Notes: generated by a model from the sequence alone, not told the origin. 64,000 bases of DNA from JAEULH01 sp963805915 (GCA_963805915.1 CAWDWD010000021.1:258827-322826), one strand, 5' to 3'. Shown: positions 18,810 through 28,298, counted from the stretch's first letter. Numbers and translations are program-made.

Positions 18810-19744
18810 ATGACCCAGGTCAGCGACCGCGTCGACAGTCCGTTTGCCCGAACGCGCCAGTCCGCCGCCCCCGAACGGCGGGACCGTAAGGCTGCGCCTT
18901 CGGAGCGTGCCCCGGTCATGACCGGGAACCCGCCCCCTTTGCCGCTCCGCGCCATGACCGGTTGGGAAGAAGAGTTCGTCGAAAACTACCTGGACACGTC
19001 CAACACCTCCTGTCTCTGCAATGAGCTGTTGGCTCGGTGCTTGGTGGCGCCGGGGGCGGACTGGACGAGCGCGATCGAGGTCGTCCGCGGTCTCCTGGTC
19101 GCCGAGCGGGATCGCGCCCTGGTGGCGTTGCGGCGCATCTCGCTCGGGCCCGAGATCTCCGCCATTGTCTGCTGTCCCGCCTGTCAGGCGGACAACCAGA
19201 CCGACTTCTCGCTTGACAACCTGCCCCTCGATTTCCCGGTGCCCGGTTCATCACTGGAGGTGACCCTGGCTGACGGTACGCGAGTCGGCCTGCGTCTGCC
19301 GACCGCCGGCGATCAGGAGGAGCTGCTCGACGCCGACGTCCAGGGCACGGCGGAACGCCGCACCTGGCTGCTCGGCCGACTGATCGAGCGCTTCGGCGAT
19401 CATCGGCGCGAGGGTCTTGATGCCGACTTCGCCCGCGGTCTTCCCGTTGCCACCCGGCGGGAACTGGAGGCCGCGATCGAGCGCACGCTCCCGGATTTCG
19501 CGCTGCGAACGGCGCTGACGTGTCAGACCTGTGGTCACGGCTTCAATGCGCCGTTCGATGTCCCTGCTTTTTTTTTTCCGAGGTGGCACAGTGCGCCCGC
19601 CGACTTCTGAGCGATATCCACGTGATCGCCGGCGCCTACCATTGGCGCGAGCGCGACATCCTGTCGCTGTCTCAGCAGCGCCGGCTCGCCTATCTGCTGC
19701 TGATCGAGGCCGAGCGCGACGCGGCGCTGCTGGCCGGCGCGTGA
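18810..19744 (+). CDS. Zinc-ribbon baseplate protein (gp26-like), frame broken at a run of ten T
   Basis: Two CxxC pairs (CCPACQADNQ and CQTCGHGF) frame a region resembling the gp26-type baseplate proteins of eCIS clusters. The first frame (18810-19610) ends oddly in PRWHSAPADF, right after a run of ten T at 19568-19577. In the +1-shifted frame the run is followed by SEVAQCARRLLSDIHVIAGAYHWRERDILSLSQQRR, the C-terminus expected for this family. The full protein therefore needs one more T, or slippage on the T-run. Either a base is missing from the assembly or transcriptional slippage makes two products. It follows the tube gene by 14 bases. Confidence 0.72.
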
Positions 19745-19828
19745 AGGCGTTGACGGTGTCGGCGGATTGCGCAGCCGCGTGTGCGCGCCCGCGCGGGCCG
19801 GCGCCGCCTGCAACGGCGTGTGACGGCA

Positions 19829-21127
19829 ATGGCTAAGTTCGACCAGGTTCTCGATCAGCCACTTGCGCCGCGGCGCAACGCTGCGGACGGCAGGCTTGGT
19901 GGACCCGCCTCGGAGTCGGCTGCCGACGGGCCACTCCTGATCGACAAACGTCCTCTGATCCCCGACGCCCGACCGCGGCGCGACGGTGAGCCCGTACGCG
20001 GTGACGGCACGACGGGCGAGATGGTCGTCCTGCCGCGGGCGATCGAGCCATCTCCGGAGACGGACGGCGTCCCAAAGGCACTGCCGCTGCTGGCGGGCAG
20101 CAGCCGGGCGCAGTCGATGGCGATCCCGGGGCAGGCGACGATCGGACCTCTAGAGACGACCTTGCCGGTTCGGCCGCCGGAGGGCCCGGGGCCGGAACCT
20201 GTGCGCGAGCAGCGATTGACATCGCTGCCGCCTCTGTCGCGGCGCGAGCGCCCGCTGCAGAGCGGAAAGGCGGCGACCGTCGCCGCCGCTGCGGTGCCGT
20301 CGGCGCCGATCTCGCAGGTCGGTGTCGCACCGCCGGCGATCCACCCCGTCGTCGGCGGCTCCGCGGCGACCACGCCGCGGTTGGCGGAGCAAGCCGAGCC
20401 CCTCGAAGCGTCGACGCGACCAGCGGCGGACTTCTTCGGGACCGCTCCGCCCGGAGCGAGCAGGGAACGGCAGCTGGGGACAGCGACGATCGGAGCGATC
20501 GACCGGACCCCGCCGCCCGACGCCTTCGCGCGCGATGCGGCGCAGAGCGGATCTTCCGGGCGACCGGCTGCACCGCCAGGGGCCGCAGGCGGGCGCCGCA
20601 CTGACAGGGGGCGGCGCGTGGCAGGACCGTCGCCGGCGCCGCCCCTTCCGCCGCCCGTGGTCGCTCCCGCGGGCCCGTCACACCGAGCACCTGACGACAC
20701 CGATAAACCTGCCAGACCGGCTTCTGTCGAGACGGCGGCGACCGCGCGTCTCGCACCAAGGGGAGAGGAGCGGCCGGATCGCGTCGACAACGCGCGGGCC
20801 GCGCGGCTCGCCGCAGCCGTTGACGCGGTGCCGCCGTCGATGCGGGACCGCCTGTCGGCGGGCGACGACCATCCCGCCCCGGCGTCCCTTGCGGCCCCCG
20901 CGGCACCCGACACGCCAACGGCGATGCCGGCGACGACGGCGGCGGTCGCGGAGACCCGGGACGGGCGGCTGCCGGCGCCGCCCCCGCAGCCCACCGTCTC
21001 CATCGACATCGGGCGGGTGGAGATCCAGGTGAAGGCGCCGAAGGCCGGCGCGCCGGTTCGGCGGACGCCGCCGCGCCGCCATGGAATCGATCCCGGCTTC
21101 GACTTCGGGTCGGGCCGGAGGTGGTGA
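19829..21127 (+). CDS. Pro/Ala-rich disordered protein of the injection system
   Basis: 432 residues, very rich in Pro, Ala, Gly and Arg, with no folded domain apparent over most of its length. The last 50 residues are less random: a PTVSIDIGRVEIQVKAPK segment and a basic PPRRHGIDPGF tail, a pattern seen in uncharacterised proteins at the same place in related clusters. It sits between the zinc-ribbon gene and the DUF4255 gene with tight spacing (1 base to the next ATG). No tape-measure protein is recognisable elsewhere, but a disordered chain with no coiled coil is not a typical one. The function is unknown. Confidence 0.6.
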   Translation: MAKFDQVLDQPLAPRRNAADGRLGGPASESAADGPLLIDKRPLIPDARPRRDGEPVRGDGTTGEMVVLPRAIEPSPETDGVPKALPLLAGSSRAQSMAIPGQATIGPLETTLPVRPPEGPGPEPVREQRLTSLPPLSRRERPLQSGKAATVAAAAVPSAPISQVGVAPPAIHPVVGGSAATTPRLAEQAEPLEASTRPAADFFGTAPPGASRERQLGTATIGAIDRTPPPDAFARDAAQSGSSGRPAAPPGAAGGRRTDRGRRVAGPSPAPPLPPPVVAPAGPSHRAPDDTDKPARPASVETAATARLAPRGEERPDRVDNARAARLAAAVDAVPPSMRDRLSAGDDHPAPASLAAPAAPDTPTAMPATTAAVAETRDGRLPAPPPQPTVSIDIGRVEIQVKAPKAGAPVRRTPPRRHGIDPGFDFGSGRRW

Positions 21128-21128
21128 C

Positions 21129-22307
21129 ATGGCCCTGTTCACCGATCTCCACGATGTGGCGCAGGTATTGTCCGAACATATTCGCGAACAGCTCGGCTTT
21201 ACCGATGTGCAGCCGGGCGATCCGCGCTCGGTCGGCGCAACGACGACTCCCGGAATCCGTATCACCTTGATCTATGTCACGCCGCAGGCGGCCCACAAGA
21301 ACGATCTCTGGGAACGGCAGGCCGATGGTCAGCGCATCGCGCCGTCGTTGAGCCTGTCCTGTTTCTATCTGGTCACGGCTTCGGGCATGGACAGCGACGA
21401 TCCGATCGCCGCCCACAACGCGCTCGGTCAGGTGATGCGGCTGTTCCACACGCTGCCCACACTCGCGCTGCCGCTGTCCGACAGCTTCGCCGGCTCGCCC
21501 GGCACCGGCTACACCGAGCTGGGCGAGGGTCGGCTGACCCTTGTGCAGATGCCGATGATGCTCGAGCAGCTCGACAAGATCTGGACGAGCCTGGAAGCCC
21601 AACTGCAGCCGTGGGTGTTGTACGAGGTGGGCCCGGTGCAGCTCGCCTCGCTCGAGCCGGACCTGGAACCGGCGCCGGTGGTGCGTCCGGGTGGAGTCGA
21701 ATTCATCGATGTCCGCGCCGGCCTGCGGCCGCTGATCCTGCGGGTGACGCCGGCCCAAGCGCGGCCGGGAGGCCGCCTGCGCATCGACGCCGTTATCGCG
21801 GGGACGCTCGAGGCGGTGGTGGTCGATGGCATCGCCGTCCCGACCGCGGATCCGTCGCTCACCCGGCCGGTCGCCGACGGTCCGCTGCTGCTCTCTCTCG
21901 ACGACGGCGGCCTGGAGACCCTGGGCGAGGGCGCCCACCACGTCAGCGTGCAGGCGGGGGGCATCGTCTCCCGCCGCGGGACGCTGCGCATCGCCCCGTC
22001 GACCATGGCGGTGATCGACGCCCCCGCGGTGATCCGCCACAGCGTCGCCACCGATCTCGTCCTGACCGGGGCGAACCTGGGCGGCGCATCTGAAGCCGTG
22101 CTGTGGCCCGATCAGGGACTTGCCTCTCCCGCGGACGCGATCAGTCTGCCGGTTGTCGCCGTGATCGACGATTCCGTGACGATCCCGGCCCTCGGGTCGC
22201 CGGCCGGACTCGGGAACGCCGACTTCGGCAGCCGCTTGTGGCGGCTGGTGATCCGCGTCGGCGCCCACGTCTATACGCCCTATGTCGTTCTGGAGTTCGA
22301 GCCATGA
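21129..22307 (+). CDS. DUF4255/Pvc16-like tail-terminator protein
   Basis: 392 residues. The N-terminal 180 residues (LFTDLHDVAQVLSEHIREQL, then GIRITLIYVTPQAAHKND and LSLSCFYLVTAS) match the Pvc16 N-terminal/DUF4255 family that caps the end of eCIS tubes and sheaths. The C-terminal half has Ig-like beta-rich sequence (LRVTPAQARPGGRLRIDAVI and VLTGANLGG). ATG at 21129 gives the usual start MALFTDLHDV. The stop overlaps the ATPase start (ATGA), which indicates coupled translation. Confidence 0.85.
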   Translation: MALFTDLHDVAQVLSEHIREQLGFTDVQPGDPRSVGATTTPGIRITLIYVTPQAAHKNDLWERQADGQRIAPSLSLSCFYLVTASGMDSDDPIAAHNALGQVMRLFHTLPTLALPLSDSFAGSPGTGYTELGEGRLTLVQMPMMLEQLDKIWTSLEAQLQPWVLYEVGPVQLASLEPDLEPAPVVRPGGVEFIDVRAGLRPLILRVTPAQARPGGRLRIDAVIAGTLEAVVVDGIAVPTADPSLTRPVADGPLLLSLDDGGLETLGEGAHHVSVQAGGIVSRRGTLRIAPSTMAVIDAPAVIRHSVATDLVLTGANLGGASEAVLWPDQGLASPADAISLPVVAVIDDSVTIPALGSPAGLGNADFGSRLWRLVIRVGAHVYTPYVVLEFEP

Positions 22308-24277
22308 CGGCCGTGGCGCTGATGCGCGACGTGGCGATCCTCGCGGCCGAATGTGCTGCGGCGGTCCCCGGCGATCAGGTGCCGAATGCCGAGCAGGGCT
22401 GGACGGTCTTTCCTGAACGCCGGGATTTCATGGTCGAGCGGTTGCGCCGGTTGGAGAGTGCGCCCGACCCGATGCTCCGCCGCCTCCGCGATGACCTTGG
22501 TCCCGACCGGCCCTCCAGGTGGCTGGCCGTGCTCTGCGCCGCCGTCGAGATCTATCCCGAGGCGGCGGCCGCGGTCAGCATCATCGGCGAGGATCCCCGC
22601 ATGCAGCTGGTCACGCCGACCGTGTTCGCCCGTATCGCCTGCGTCTTTATCGATCTGCCGTTCGTCGAGGCGTTGCTGGCGGCCGTCGACGGTGGGGAGG
22701 CCCGGCGCGCCGGACTGATCGAGGTTCTGGAGCCGTTTCCGGGGTTGCCGCACACGCACCAGGCGCTGCGCCTAGCGGCGGGGGAGTTGCGCCGTCTGCT
22801 GATGGAGAACGCTGACAGCGTCCCCGGCGCCTCGACTAAGATCCACCGGATGGCGGTCGCGCCGGCCCGCGGCGTGGTGTTCGACGACCGGCTGGTGTCC
22901 GGTGCGGCGCGGCTATTGGCGGGCCGCGGCGCCCTGGTCCTGCGCGCCGCCTCGCGGCGGGCGGGGCGGCAGTTCGCCTGCGATCTGGCGACCGCCCTCG
23001 ATCTCCCGGCGCACCTGGTCACCATCGACGAAGACGTGCTGGCACCGGACGGGCTCGCCCGAACGCCAGGAGCGGTGGTCGTGCTCGACTGCCACGCGCG
23101 GCTGGCGCGGAGGCCGACGGCGCTTGCGTTCCTGCGTCAGTTCGAACGCAAGCCGTCGCCGGTGGTGGCCATCGTCCCCGACGTTGTCGAGGGGCTGGAA
23201 TGGCCGGTGCTGGACGTCGGTCCACTCGGCCACAAGGAGGCCGTGCGGGCGTGGCGGACCATGCTCGAGGACGGGCCGGCGGCGGCGATGGCGGCAAGCT
23301 TCCGCGTCGGTACGGCCGAGATCGGCATGGCGCTCCATGAAGCGCGCATCCGCCGGGCGATCGAGGGCGATGACGACGCGATGCCGGACGAAGCGGCGAT
23401 CGCCGAGCGCCTCCGCGCCCAGGGCGCGCGGCGGATGGGTCCCCATGTCGCGGTGCTGAAGCCGCGTTGCGGTCTGTCGCACCTGGTCGTGCCCGCGGCG
23501 GTGCGCGGCAAGCTCGATGAACTCGTCACCGCCTACCGCATGGCCCATCGCGTCTTCGGCGAGATGGAAGTCGTGCCCCACACCAGTCTCGGCAAGGGAA
23601 TCACCTGCCTGTTCAGTGGCAAGCCCGGCACCGGCAAGACGTTCGCCGCCCAGTGCGTGGCCTCCGAGCTGGGGCTCAACGTCTACCGCATCGATCTCAG
23701 TCAGGTGGTGTCGAAATACATCGGCGAAACCGAGAAGGCGCTTGCCGCGCTGTTCGACGAAGCCGAGGCCGGACACGGCATCTTGTTGTTCGACGAGGCC
23801 GATGCCCTGTTCGGCAAGCGGAGCGAGGTCAAGGACGCTCACGACAGATACGCCAACATCGAGGTCGGCTACCTGCTGCAGCGGATGGAAAGCTTCGAAG
23901 GCGTTGCGATCCTCACCACCAACCTGCAGGGCAACATCGACGCCGCATTCATTCGCCGCCTTCGCTTCGTCGTCGAGTTTGCGATCCCCGACAAGGGGTT
24001 GCGCCGGCGGCTCTGGGAGCGGTCTCTGCCGGGCAGCGCATGGCGGGCGGAGGACCTGGACCTCGACACCCTTGCCGAGCGCTTTGCGCTCTCGGGCGGC
24101 AACATTCAGAGCATCGGCATTGCCGCCGCCCATCTTGCCGCCGCCTGCCCGTCGGGGCGGATCAGCAATGCCCACCTGGTCCGGGCGACGGCGCGGGAGT
24201 TGGAGAAGACCGGCCGCCCCTGTTCCGCCGCCGCGTTCGGGGCTCTGGCGCCGCTGCTCGCGGAGGTGCCGGCATGA
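22304..24277 (+). CDS. AAA+ ATPase of the injection system (Afp15/Pvc15-like)
   Basis: 657 residues. An N-terminal helical region of about 400 residues precedes one AAA+ module. The module has Walker A SGKPGTGKTFAAQ near residue 440, the QVVSKYIGETEKAL segment, Walker B ILLFDEADALFGKRSEV near residue 495, and arginines at IRRLRFVVEF. Every eCIS cluster encodes such an ATPase, needed for assembly or cargo loading. Overlaps of four bases with both neighbours place it firmly inside the operon. Confidence 0.93.
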   Translation: MTAVALMRDVAILAAECAAAVPGDQVPNAEQGWTVFPERRDFMVERLRRLESAPDPMLRRLRDDLGPDRPSRWLAVLCAAVEIYPEAAAAVSIIGEDPRMQLVTPTVFARIACVFIDLPFVEALLAAVDGGEARRAGLIEVLEPFPGLPHTHQALRLAAGELRRLLMENADSVPGASTKIHRMAVAPARGVVFDDRLVSGAARLLAGRGALVLRAASRRAGRQFACDLATALDLPAHLVTIDEDVLAPDGLARTPGAVVVLDCHARLARRPTALAFLRQFERKPSPVVAIVPDVVEGLEWPVLDVGPLGHKEAVRAWRTMLEDGPAAAMAASFRVGTAEIGMALHEARIRRAIEGDDDAMPDEAAIAERLRAQGARRMGPHVAVLKPRCGLSHLVVPAAVRGKLDELVTAYRMAHRVFGEMEVVPHTSLGKGITCLFSGKPGTGKTFAAQCVASELGLNVYRIDLSQVVSKYIGETEKALAALFDEAEAGHGILLFDEADALFGKRSEVKDAHDRYANIEVGYLLQRMESFEGVAILTTNLQGNIDAAFIRRLRFVVEFAIPDKGLRRRLWERSLPGSAWRAEDLDLDTLAERFALSGGNIQSIGIAAAHLAAACPSGRISNAHLVRATARELEKTGRPCSAAAFGALAPLLAEVPA

Positions 24278-24588
24278 CCACCGGCGCGCGCGTCAGGATC
24301 GAGCGCATTGTCATCGAGATGGCGGACGCGGCGCGCGCCCGCGAGGTGGAGAGGACCTTGCGCGCCGCTCTTGTCATCCTCGCCCGCAGGATCGCGGCCG
24401 CTCCCATCGCGCCCGGCGCCGACGTTCCCGCCATCGTGCTCGAGCGGTTGCGGAGCGAGATGCTGTCGCCGGCAGACCTGGTGAGCGGGGCGGCCGCCGA
24501 ACGCCTTGCGGACGATCTGCTCCGTGATCTCATGCTCTCGGCGCCGGGCCTGGCCGCAACCTGCGAGGCGGAAGGACGCTCGCCATGA
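24274..24588 (+). CDS. Small injection-system protein of unknown function
   Basis: 104 residues starting ATGA-coupled to the ATPase stop and ending ATGA-coupled to the next gene. It is mostly helical in appearance (RIERIVIEMADAARAREVERTLRAALVILARR) with no motif I recognise. The overlaps with both neighbours argue it is a real gene of the machine; small proteins at this position could help the ATPase or the tube adaptor. Confidence 0.65.
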   Translation: MTTGARVRIERIVIEMADAARAREVERTLRAALVILARRIAAAPIAPGADVPAIVLERLRSEMLSPADLVSGAAAERLADDLLRDLMLSAPGLAATCEAEGRSP

Positions 24589-25262
24589 CCGTCGACCTCA
24601 ATTACCTGCGCGGGGCCTTCATCGCGTACGAGCCCGGCGGCTATCCCGACCAGAAGCGCGTGATTCCATTCCGCTTCAATCCGGAGAGCCTGTCCCGGCA
24701 GGTCGCCGTCGAACAGGGCGAGGCGGGCGCGGGCACCGAGGGAGCGGCAACAGCCGGCACCGGCGACGCCGCCACCGAGCAGTCTTCCGATGCGTCGACG
24801 GGCGTCACAAGGGAGAGCTTCACGGTGCAGATCCGCGTGGACTTTGCAGACCGCCTGGAAGCAATCCGGAACTTGCCCGAGGAACTCGGCGTCTCACCGG
24901 AAATTGCCGCGATCGAGGACCTGCTGCATCCGGTGGAGACCGAAGCGGACGCCGCCTCGGACGGAACCGAGGCGGTGCGCCAGCGCCAGCCGCGACCGAC
25001 CGTGCTGTTCGTGTGGGGGCGGAAGCGGATTCTGCCGGTCCGCATCACCTCGATCACCGTCAATGAAAGCGTCTTCAACACCGAGCTTTATCCGGTGCGG
25101 GCCGAGATCGACGTCGCCATCGAAGTCATGGGCGAATCGGATGCCCGCGATAACGAAGCGGTCAGCTCGGCCCTGAACTTCACGCACGGCAACCGCCGGC
25201 AGATGGCGCAGATGTTCTATGAGCGGACCGCCGACCAGGGGTCCAGCATCCTGCCTTTATGA
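24585..25262 (+). CDS. Tube-initiator/adaptor protein (Afp7 N-terminal-like)
   Basis: 225 residues resembling the CIS tube protein N-terminal domain. The RVIPFRFNPESLSRQV entry is typical (FxFNPxSLxR), and ESFTVQIRVDF, PTVLFVWGRKRILPVRITSITVNESVFNTELYPVRAEI follow the family pattern. A disordered Gly/Ala/Glu insert is at residues 45-75. In PVC this domain and a LysM domain form one protein joining tube to spike; here the LysM part is a separate gene right after it. Confidence 0.82.
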   Translation: MTVDLNYLRGAFIAYEPGGYPDQKRVIPFRFNPESLSRQVAVEQGEAGAGTEGAATAGTGDAATEQSSDASTGVTRESFTVQIRVDFADRLEAIRNLPEELGVSPEIAAIEDLLHPVETEADAASDGTEAVRQRQPRPTVLFVWGRKRILPVRITSITVNESVFNTELYPVRAEIDVAIEVMGESDARDNEAVSSALNFTHGNRRQMAQMFYERTADQGSSILPL

Positions 25263-25269
25263 GGTCACG

Positions 25270-25545
25270 ATGATCGATCGCAAGAGCCGCTATCGCAAGA
25301 CCCCGACGCTGGCACCGGCCGATACGCCGGGCGAGAGCGTCGAGCTTCTCGATCTCCGGGTGATCCCGAAGACGACGGGGATCTATCGTTTGACGCCGAC
25401 CGACTCCGATCGTCTCGACCACCTGGCATGGCGGTTCTATCGCGAGCCGACCCGGTTCTGGCGGATTTGCGATGCGTCCGATGTCCTCGATCCGCTGGAT
25501 GTGCTGGCGCCGGGTGACCCCGTGACCATCCCGCCGGACAAATAA
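25270..25545 (+). CDS. LysM-like baseplate adaptor
   Basis: 91 residues. The C-terminal half has LysM-like sequence: LTPTDSDRLDHLAWRFYREPTRFWRICDASD, then LDVLAPGDPVTIP. In contractile tails such modules (T4 gp53 type) clamp hub and wedges rather than bind cell walls. ATG at 25270 lies 7 bases past the previous stop; an in-frame start at 25219 would overlap the upstream gene and is less likely. Confidence 0.8.
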   Translation: MIDRKSRYRKTPTLAPADTPGESVELLDLRVIPKTTGIYRLTPTDSDRLDHLAWRFYREPTRFWRICDASDVLDPLDVLAPGDPVTIPPDK

Positions 25546-25625
25546 CGGCGTGTGAGGACGAAAAAGAACCGAGAAGGACAAACGCATCCGGATAGGACCA
25601 GACAGGCGACAGGTAGAACAATTCA

Positions 25626-26771
25626 ATGCCGTCCGCACAGATCAACATTGTCGTTCAGGGTGATCGGCTCGAACCGAACGTATTGTCGCTGTTGTCGCGG
25701 CTGGAAGTGCGGGAAAGCGACAGCGATCCCACCGTCGCCGCGTTGCGCTTCGGCCTTGTGCAGCGGCCCGACGGCGAGTTCAACCCGGTCGATGACGACG
25801 TTTTCGCGCCCGGTGTGCAGATCGGCATCGACGTGGCCGCCCCCGGTTCGCTGCCGCATCGGCTGTTCGAGGGCTTCGTCACGCATATCCGCCCGCACTT
25901 CGAAACGATCGAGGCCAACGGCTATGTCGAGATCCTGGGCATGGATGCCGTCGTCGTGCTCGACGCCGAAGAGCGGATCGAGGCCTGGCCCAACAAGTCC
26001 GATAGCCAGGTTGCCGAGGAGGTGTTCGCCCGCTACAACTTGGCGACCCGGGTCGAGCGGACCGCCGCCACCCATGAAGAGGATCGCCAGCTTCTCGTGC
26101 AGCGGGGAAGCGACTGGTCGTTCGTCAGGCGGCTGGCCCGTCGCAACGGCATGCGCGCCTGGATCGAGTTCGACGCCGACCGGGACCAGGTGGTGGCGCA
26201 CTTCGCCACGCCGCCGGTAACCGACGATCCGCAGCCGGATCTGGTCATTCTGCAGGAGGGGCGTGCGCTGAACTGGATCGACATCCAGTGGACCGCCACC
26301 GGGCCCGTCCGCGCCGCCGGGGCGGCGATCGATCCGGTCGCCAAGCGGATCGTCCGCGGCGAGGGAGACACGGCGCTCGATCTGCTCGGCGACGAGGACG
26401 CCGCCGAGATGGTTGAAAGCGGACTGCAGGAGGCGGGCGCCGAGACGGCGACGGCCCTTCTTCGCGATCCCGTTCCCCTCGACGCGGCCATCGCCGCCGA
26501 GGCCACGGGCGCATCCGACGCGCTTCGTTTCGTCATCGAGTTGCGGGGCGAGCTGGATCCAGCGCTGTACCGCGGCATCCTGCGCCCGCGTCGAACCGTG
26601 CTGATCCGCGGCATCGGGCGCCGGTTCTCGGGGGTCTATTACGTCCAGGCAGTGCGCACGACGCTTCAGGACGGCGCCCTTGTTCAGACGTTCGTCGCGA
26701 TGCGCAACGCCACCGGGCAGACCGGACGCGAGCCGTTCGGGCAATCGGCCGAAGAGGTGCCGCCGCAATGA
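25626..26771 (+). CDS. Baseplate hub protein (gp27/VgrG N-terminal-like)
   Basis: 381 residues of the phage late control D/gp27 family. Typical features are QINIVVQGDRLEPNVLSLLSRLEV, LFEGFVTHIRPHFET, the SDSQVAEEVFARYNL segment, the LLVQRGSDWSFVRRLARRNGMRAWIE signature and a C-terminal GIGRRFSGVYYVQAVRTTL. It forms the trimeric hub under the tube, on which the spike sits. The stop overlaps the spike start by four bases. Confidence 0.9.
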   Translation: MPSAQINIVVQGDRLEPNVLSLLSRLEVRESDSDPTVAALRFGLVQRPDGEFNPVDDDVFAPGVQIGIDVAAPGSLPHRLFEGFVTHIRPHFETIEANGYVEILGMDAVVVLDAEERIEAWPNKSDSQVAEEVFARYNLATRVERTAATHEEDRQLLVQRGSDWSFVRRLARRNGMRAWIEFDADRDQVVAHFATPPVTDDPQPDLVILQEGRALNWIDIQWTATGPVRAAGAAIDPVAKRIVRGEGDTALDLLGDEDAAEMVESGLQEAGAETATALLRDPVPLDAAIAAEATGASDALRFVIELRGELDPALYRGILRPRRTVLIRGIGRRFSGVYYVQAVRTTLQDGALVQTFVAMRNATGQTGREPFGQSAEEVPPQ

Positions 26772-27451
26772 CTCTCGAGGATCTGATTCAGCTCTACGAG
26801 AGCCGCGTCGACTCCCGCTTCTACGGCAAATACGAGGGGGTCGTCACCGCGAACGAAGATCCGCTCGGCATTGGCCGTATTCGTGCCAGGGTGCCGGCCG
26901 TGTTCGGAGAACAGGTGGTGTGCGGCTGGGCCTTGCCGTGCGTTCCGTTCGGCGGCGGCAAGGAGCGGGGGATGCTGTTCCTGCCGGAGGTGGGCGATAC
27001 GGTGTGGATCGAATTCGCCGCCGGCGACATCAGCCGGCCGATCTGGTCGGGCACGTTCTGGGGGGCGCCGCAAGGCAGCGGTGGCGCCGACGACCTGGGC
27101 ACGGAAACGGGGGCTGAAACGCCGACCAGCGAGAACGCGCCGGCCGGGCCGACCCTGCGGATGATCAAGACCACGGCCGGCCACACCCTCGTTTTCGATG
27201 ACGACGGCGAAGTGCTGCTGCTCGCCAATGGCAACGAAAAGACCAGCATCCGCCTCGCTAGGGACGGCTCGGTGACGATCACCGCCGACAGCATCAAGCT
27301 TTGCGCCAACGCCAGCGAGAAGCTCGTTCTCGGAGATACCTTCATGCGGCTGTTCAATCAGCATACCCACCCGACCGGAGTCGGTCCGTCCGGACCGCCG
27401 ACGCCGACGATGGCGAGCAGTCATCTTTCTTCGAAGGTCAGCACGGAGTAG
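26768..27451 (+). CDS. Spike protein (gp5/VgrG-like, OB fold and short needle)
   Basis: 227 residues. The OB fold is YGKYEGVVTANEDPLGIGRIRARVPAVFG with ALPCVPFGGGKERGMLFLPEVGDTVWIEFAAGDISRPIWSG. After a linker come short beta-helical repeats (TTAGHTLVFDDDGEVLLLANGN) and the usual end NQHTHPTGVGPSGPPTP. It lacks the lysozyme domain of T4 gp5. It forms the central piercing spike. Confidence 0.92.
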   Translation: MTLEDLIQLYESRVDSRFYGKYEGVVTANEDPLGIGRIRARVPAVFGEQVVCGWALPCVPFGGGKERGMLFLPEVGDTVWIEFAAGDISRPIWSGTFWGAPQGSGGADDLGTETGAETPTSENAPAGPTLRMIKTTAGHTLVFDDDGEVLLLANGNEKTSIRLARDGSVTITADSIKLCANASEKLVLGDTFMRLFNQHTHPTGVGPSGPPTPTMASSHLSSKVSTE

Positions 27452-27453
27452 CC

Positions 27454-27930
27454 ATGCCCCTGATCCCGGCTACACTGGCCTCAAGCCTCGAGAACACTTG
27501 GCTGGTGCCGGATGGGGGCCGCTTTCCGGGCTCTCCCGCCGAGTTCGGGGATCGGTTTGCCCAGGCGGTAAGCCCATGGTTCGCCGCAGCCATGGCAGCC
27601 GGGTTTCCGTGCGCCACCGCAACCGCGCGCCAGGGTCAGCTCGCCGCCTCAGCTGCCGGCGCCTTTGCGGCGATGAGTGCGGCGTCGGCGGCAGCGCTCC
27701 TGGCGCTGGGCCTGATGGGCTACATGGCGGGGCAAGTTTTCGGCCCCGGCGTCGCGACGCCGCCGGCAGGGGTCGGCGCCGCCCAGAGTGTGTTCGTCTC
27801 GGTGTTTTCCGACACCCAGTCGCCCAACGCCGCGCGGGCCCAACACATCGCGACCGCCATCCATACGCTGGCGCTGATGACGATCGTCATTTTCCCGCCC
27901 CTCATCTCGCCCCCTGCACCGGTGCTCTGA
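27454..27930 (+). CDS. Conserved-position protein between spike and gp25, unknown function
   Basis: 158 residues with two hydrophobic Ala-rich stretches (AASAAGAFAAMSAASAAALLALGLMGYM and AIHTLALMTIVIFPPLI). The first could span a membrane but is also glycine/alanine-rich enough to be a packed helix. It is not a PAAR tip by length or motif. It starts two bases after the spike stop, and its stop overlaps the gp25 start (TGATG), so it belongs to the baseplate operon. Confidence 0.65.
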   Translation: MPLIPATLASSLENTWLVPDGGRFPGSPAEFGDRFAQAVSPWFAAAMAAGFPCATATARQGQLAASAAGAFAAMSAASAAALLALGLMGYMAGQVFGPGVATPPAGVGAAQSVFVSVFSDTQSPNAARAQHIATAIHTLALMTIVIFPPLISPPAPVL

Positions 27931-28298
27931 TGCCGAACCGATACTTCAATCAGCCGTTCCGACTGCGCGCCCAGGGCACGGTGGCCGTGACCGGTGACGC
28001 CGACCGGCATCTGCGCGACAAGATCATGGCGATCCTGTTCACCTCGCCCGGTGAGCGGGTCAACAACCCCCGCTTCGGTGTTGGGCTCAACCGTGCAGTG
28101 TTCGAGGGTCTCGACGATCTGACGGTGGCGGCCATCGAGTTTCGAGTTACAGAAGGGCTGCGTCGCGACGTCGGCGACGAATGCGAGATCGAAACCGTCG
28201 ACATCGAAACGCGTCCGCCGCACGGCGAGCTGCTCCTCACCATCACGTACCGACGGCGCACCGACCGACAGCCCCGCAACCTGGAGATCCGGCTGTGA
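27930..28298 (+). CDS. gp25-like baseplate wedge protein
   Basis: 122 residues of the GPW/gp25 family. LRDKIMAILFTSPGERVNNPRFGVGLNRAVFEGLDD contains the family EPR-like core (GERVNNP), followed by ELLLTITYRR. It links sheath to baseplate and starts sheath assembly. Start and stop both overlap neighbouring genes. Confidence 0.93.
   Translation: MPNRYFNQPFRLRAQGTVAVTGDADRHLRDKIMAILFTSPGERVNNPRFGVGLNRAVFEGLDDLTVAAIEFRVTEGLRRDVGDECEIETVDIETRPPHGELLLTITYRRRTDRQPRNLEIRL

Noticed and set aside
19833..22268. 811-codon frame opposite the Pro-rich and DUF4255 genes
   Set aside because: Arg/Pro/Ala low-complexity product typical of antisense frames in GC-rich DNA; the plus-strand genes are tightly coupled and better supported.
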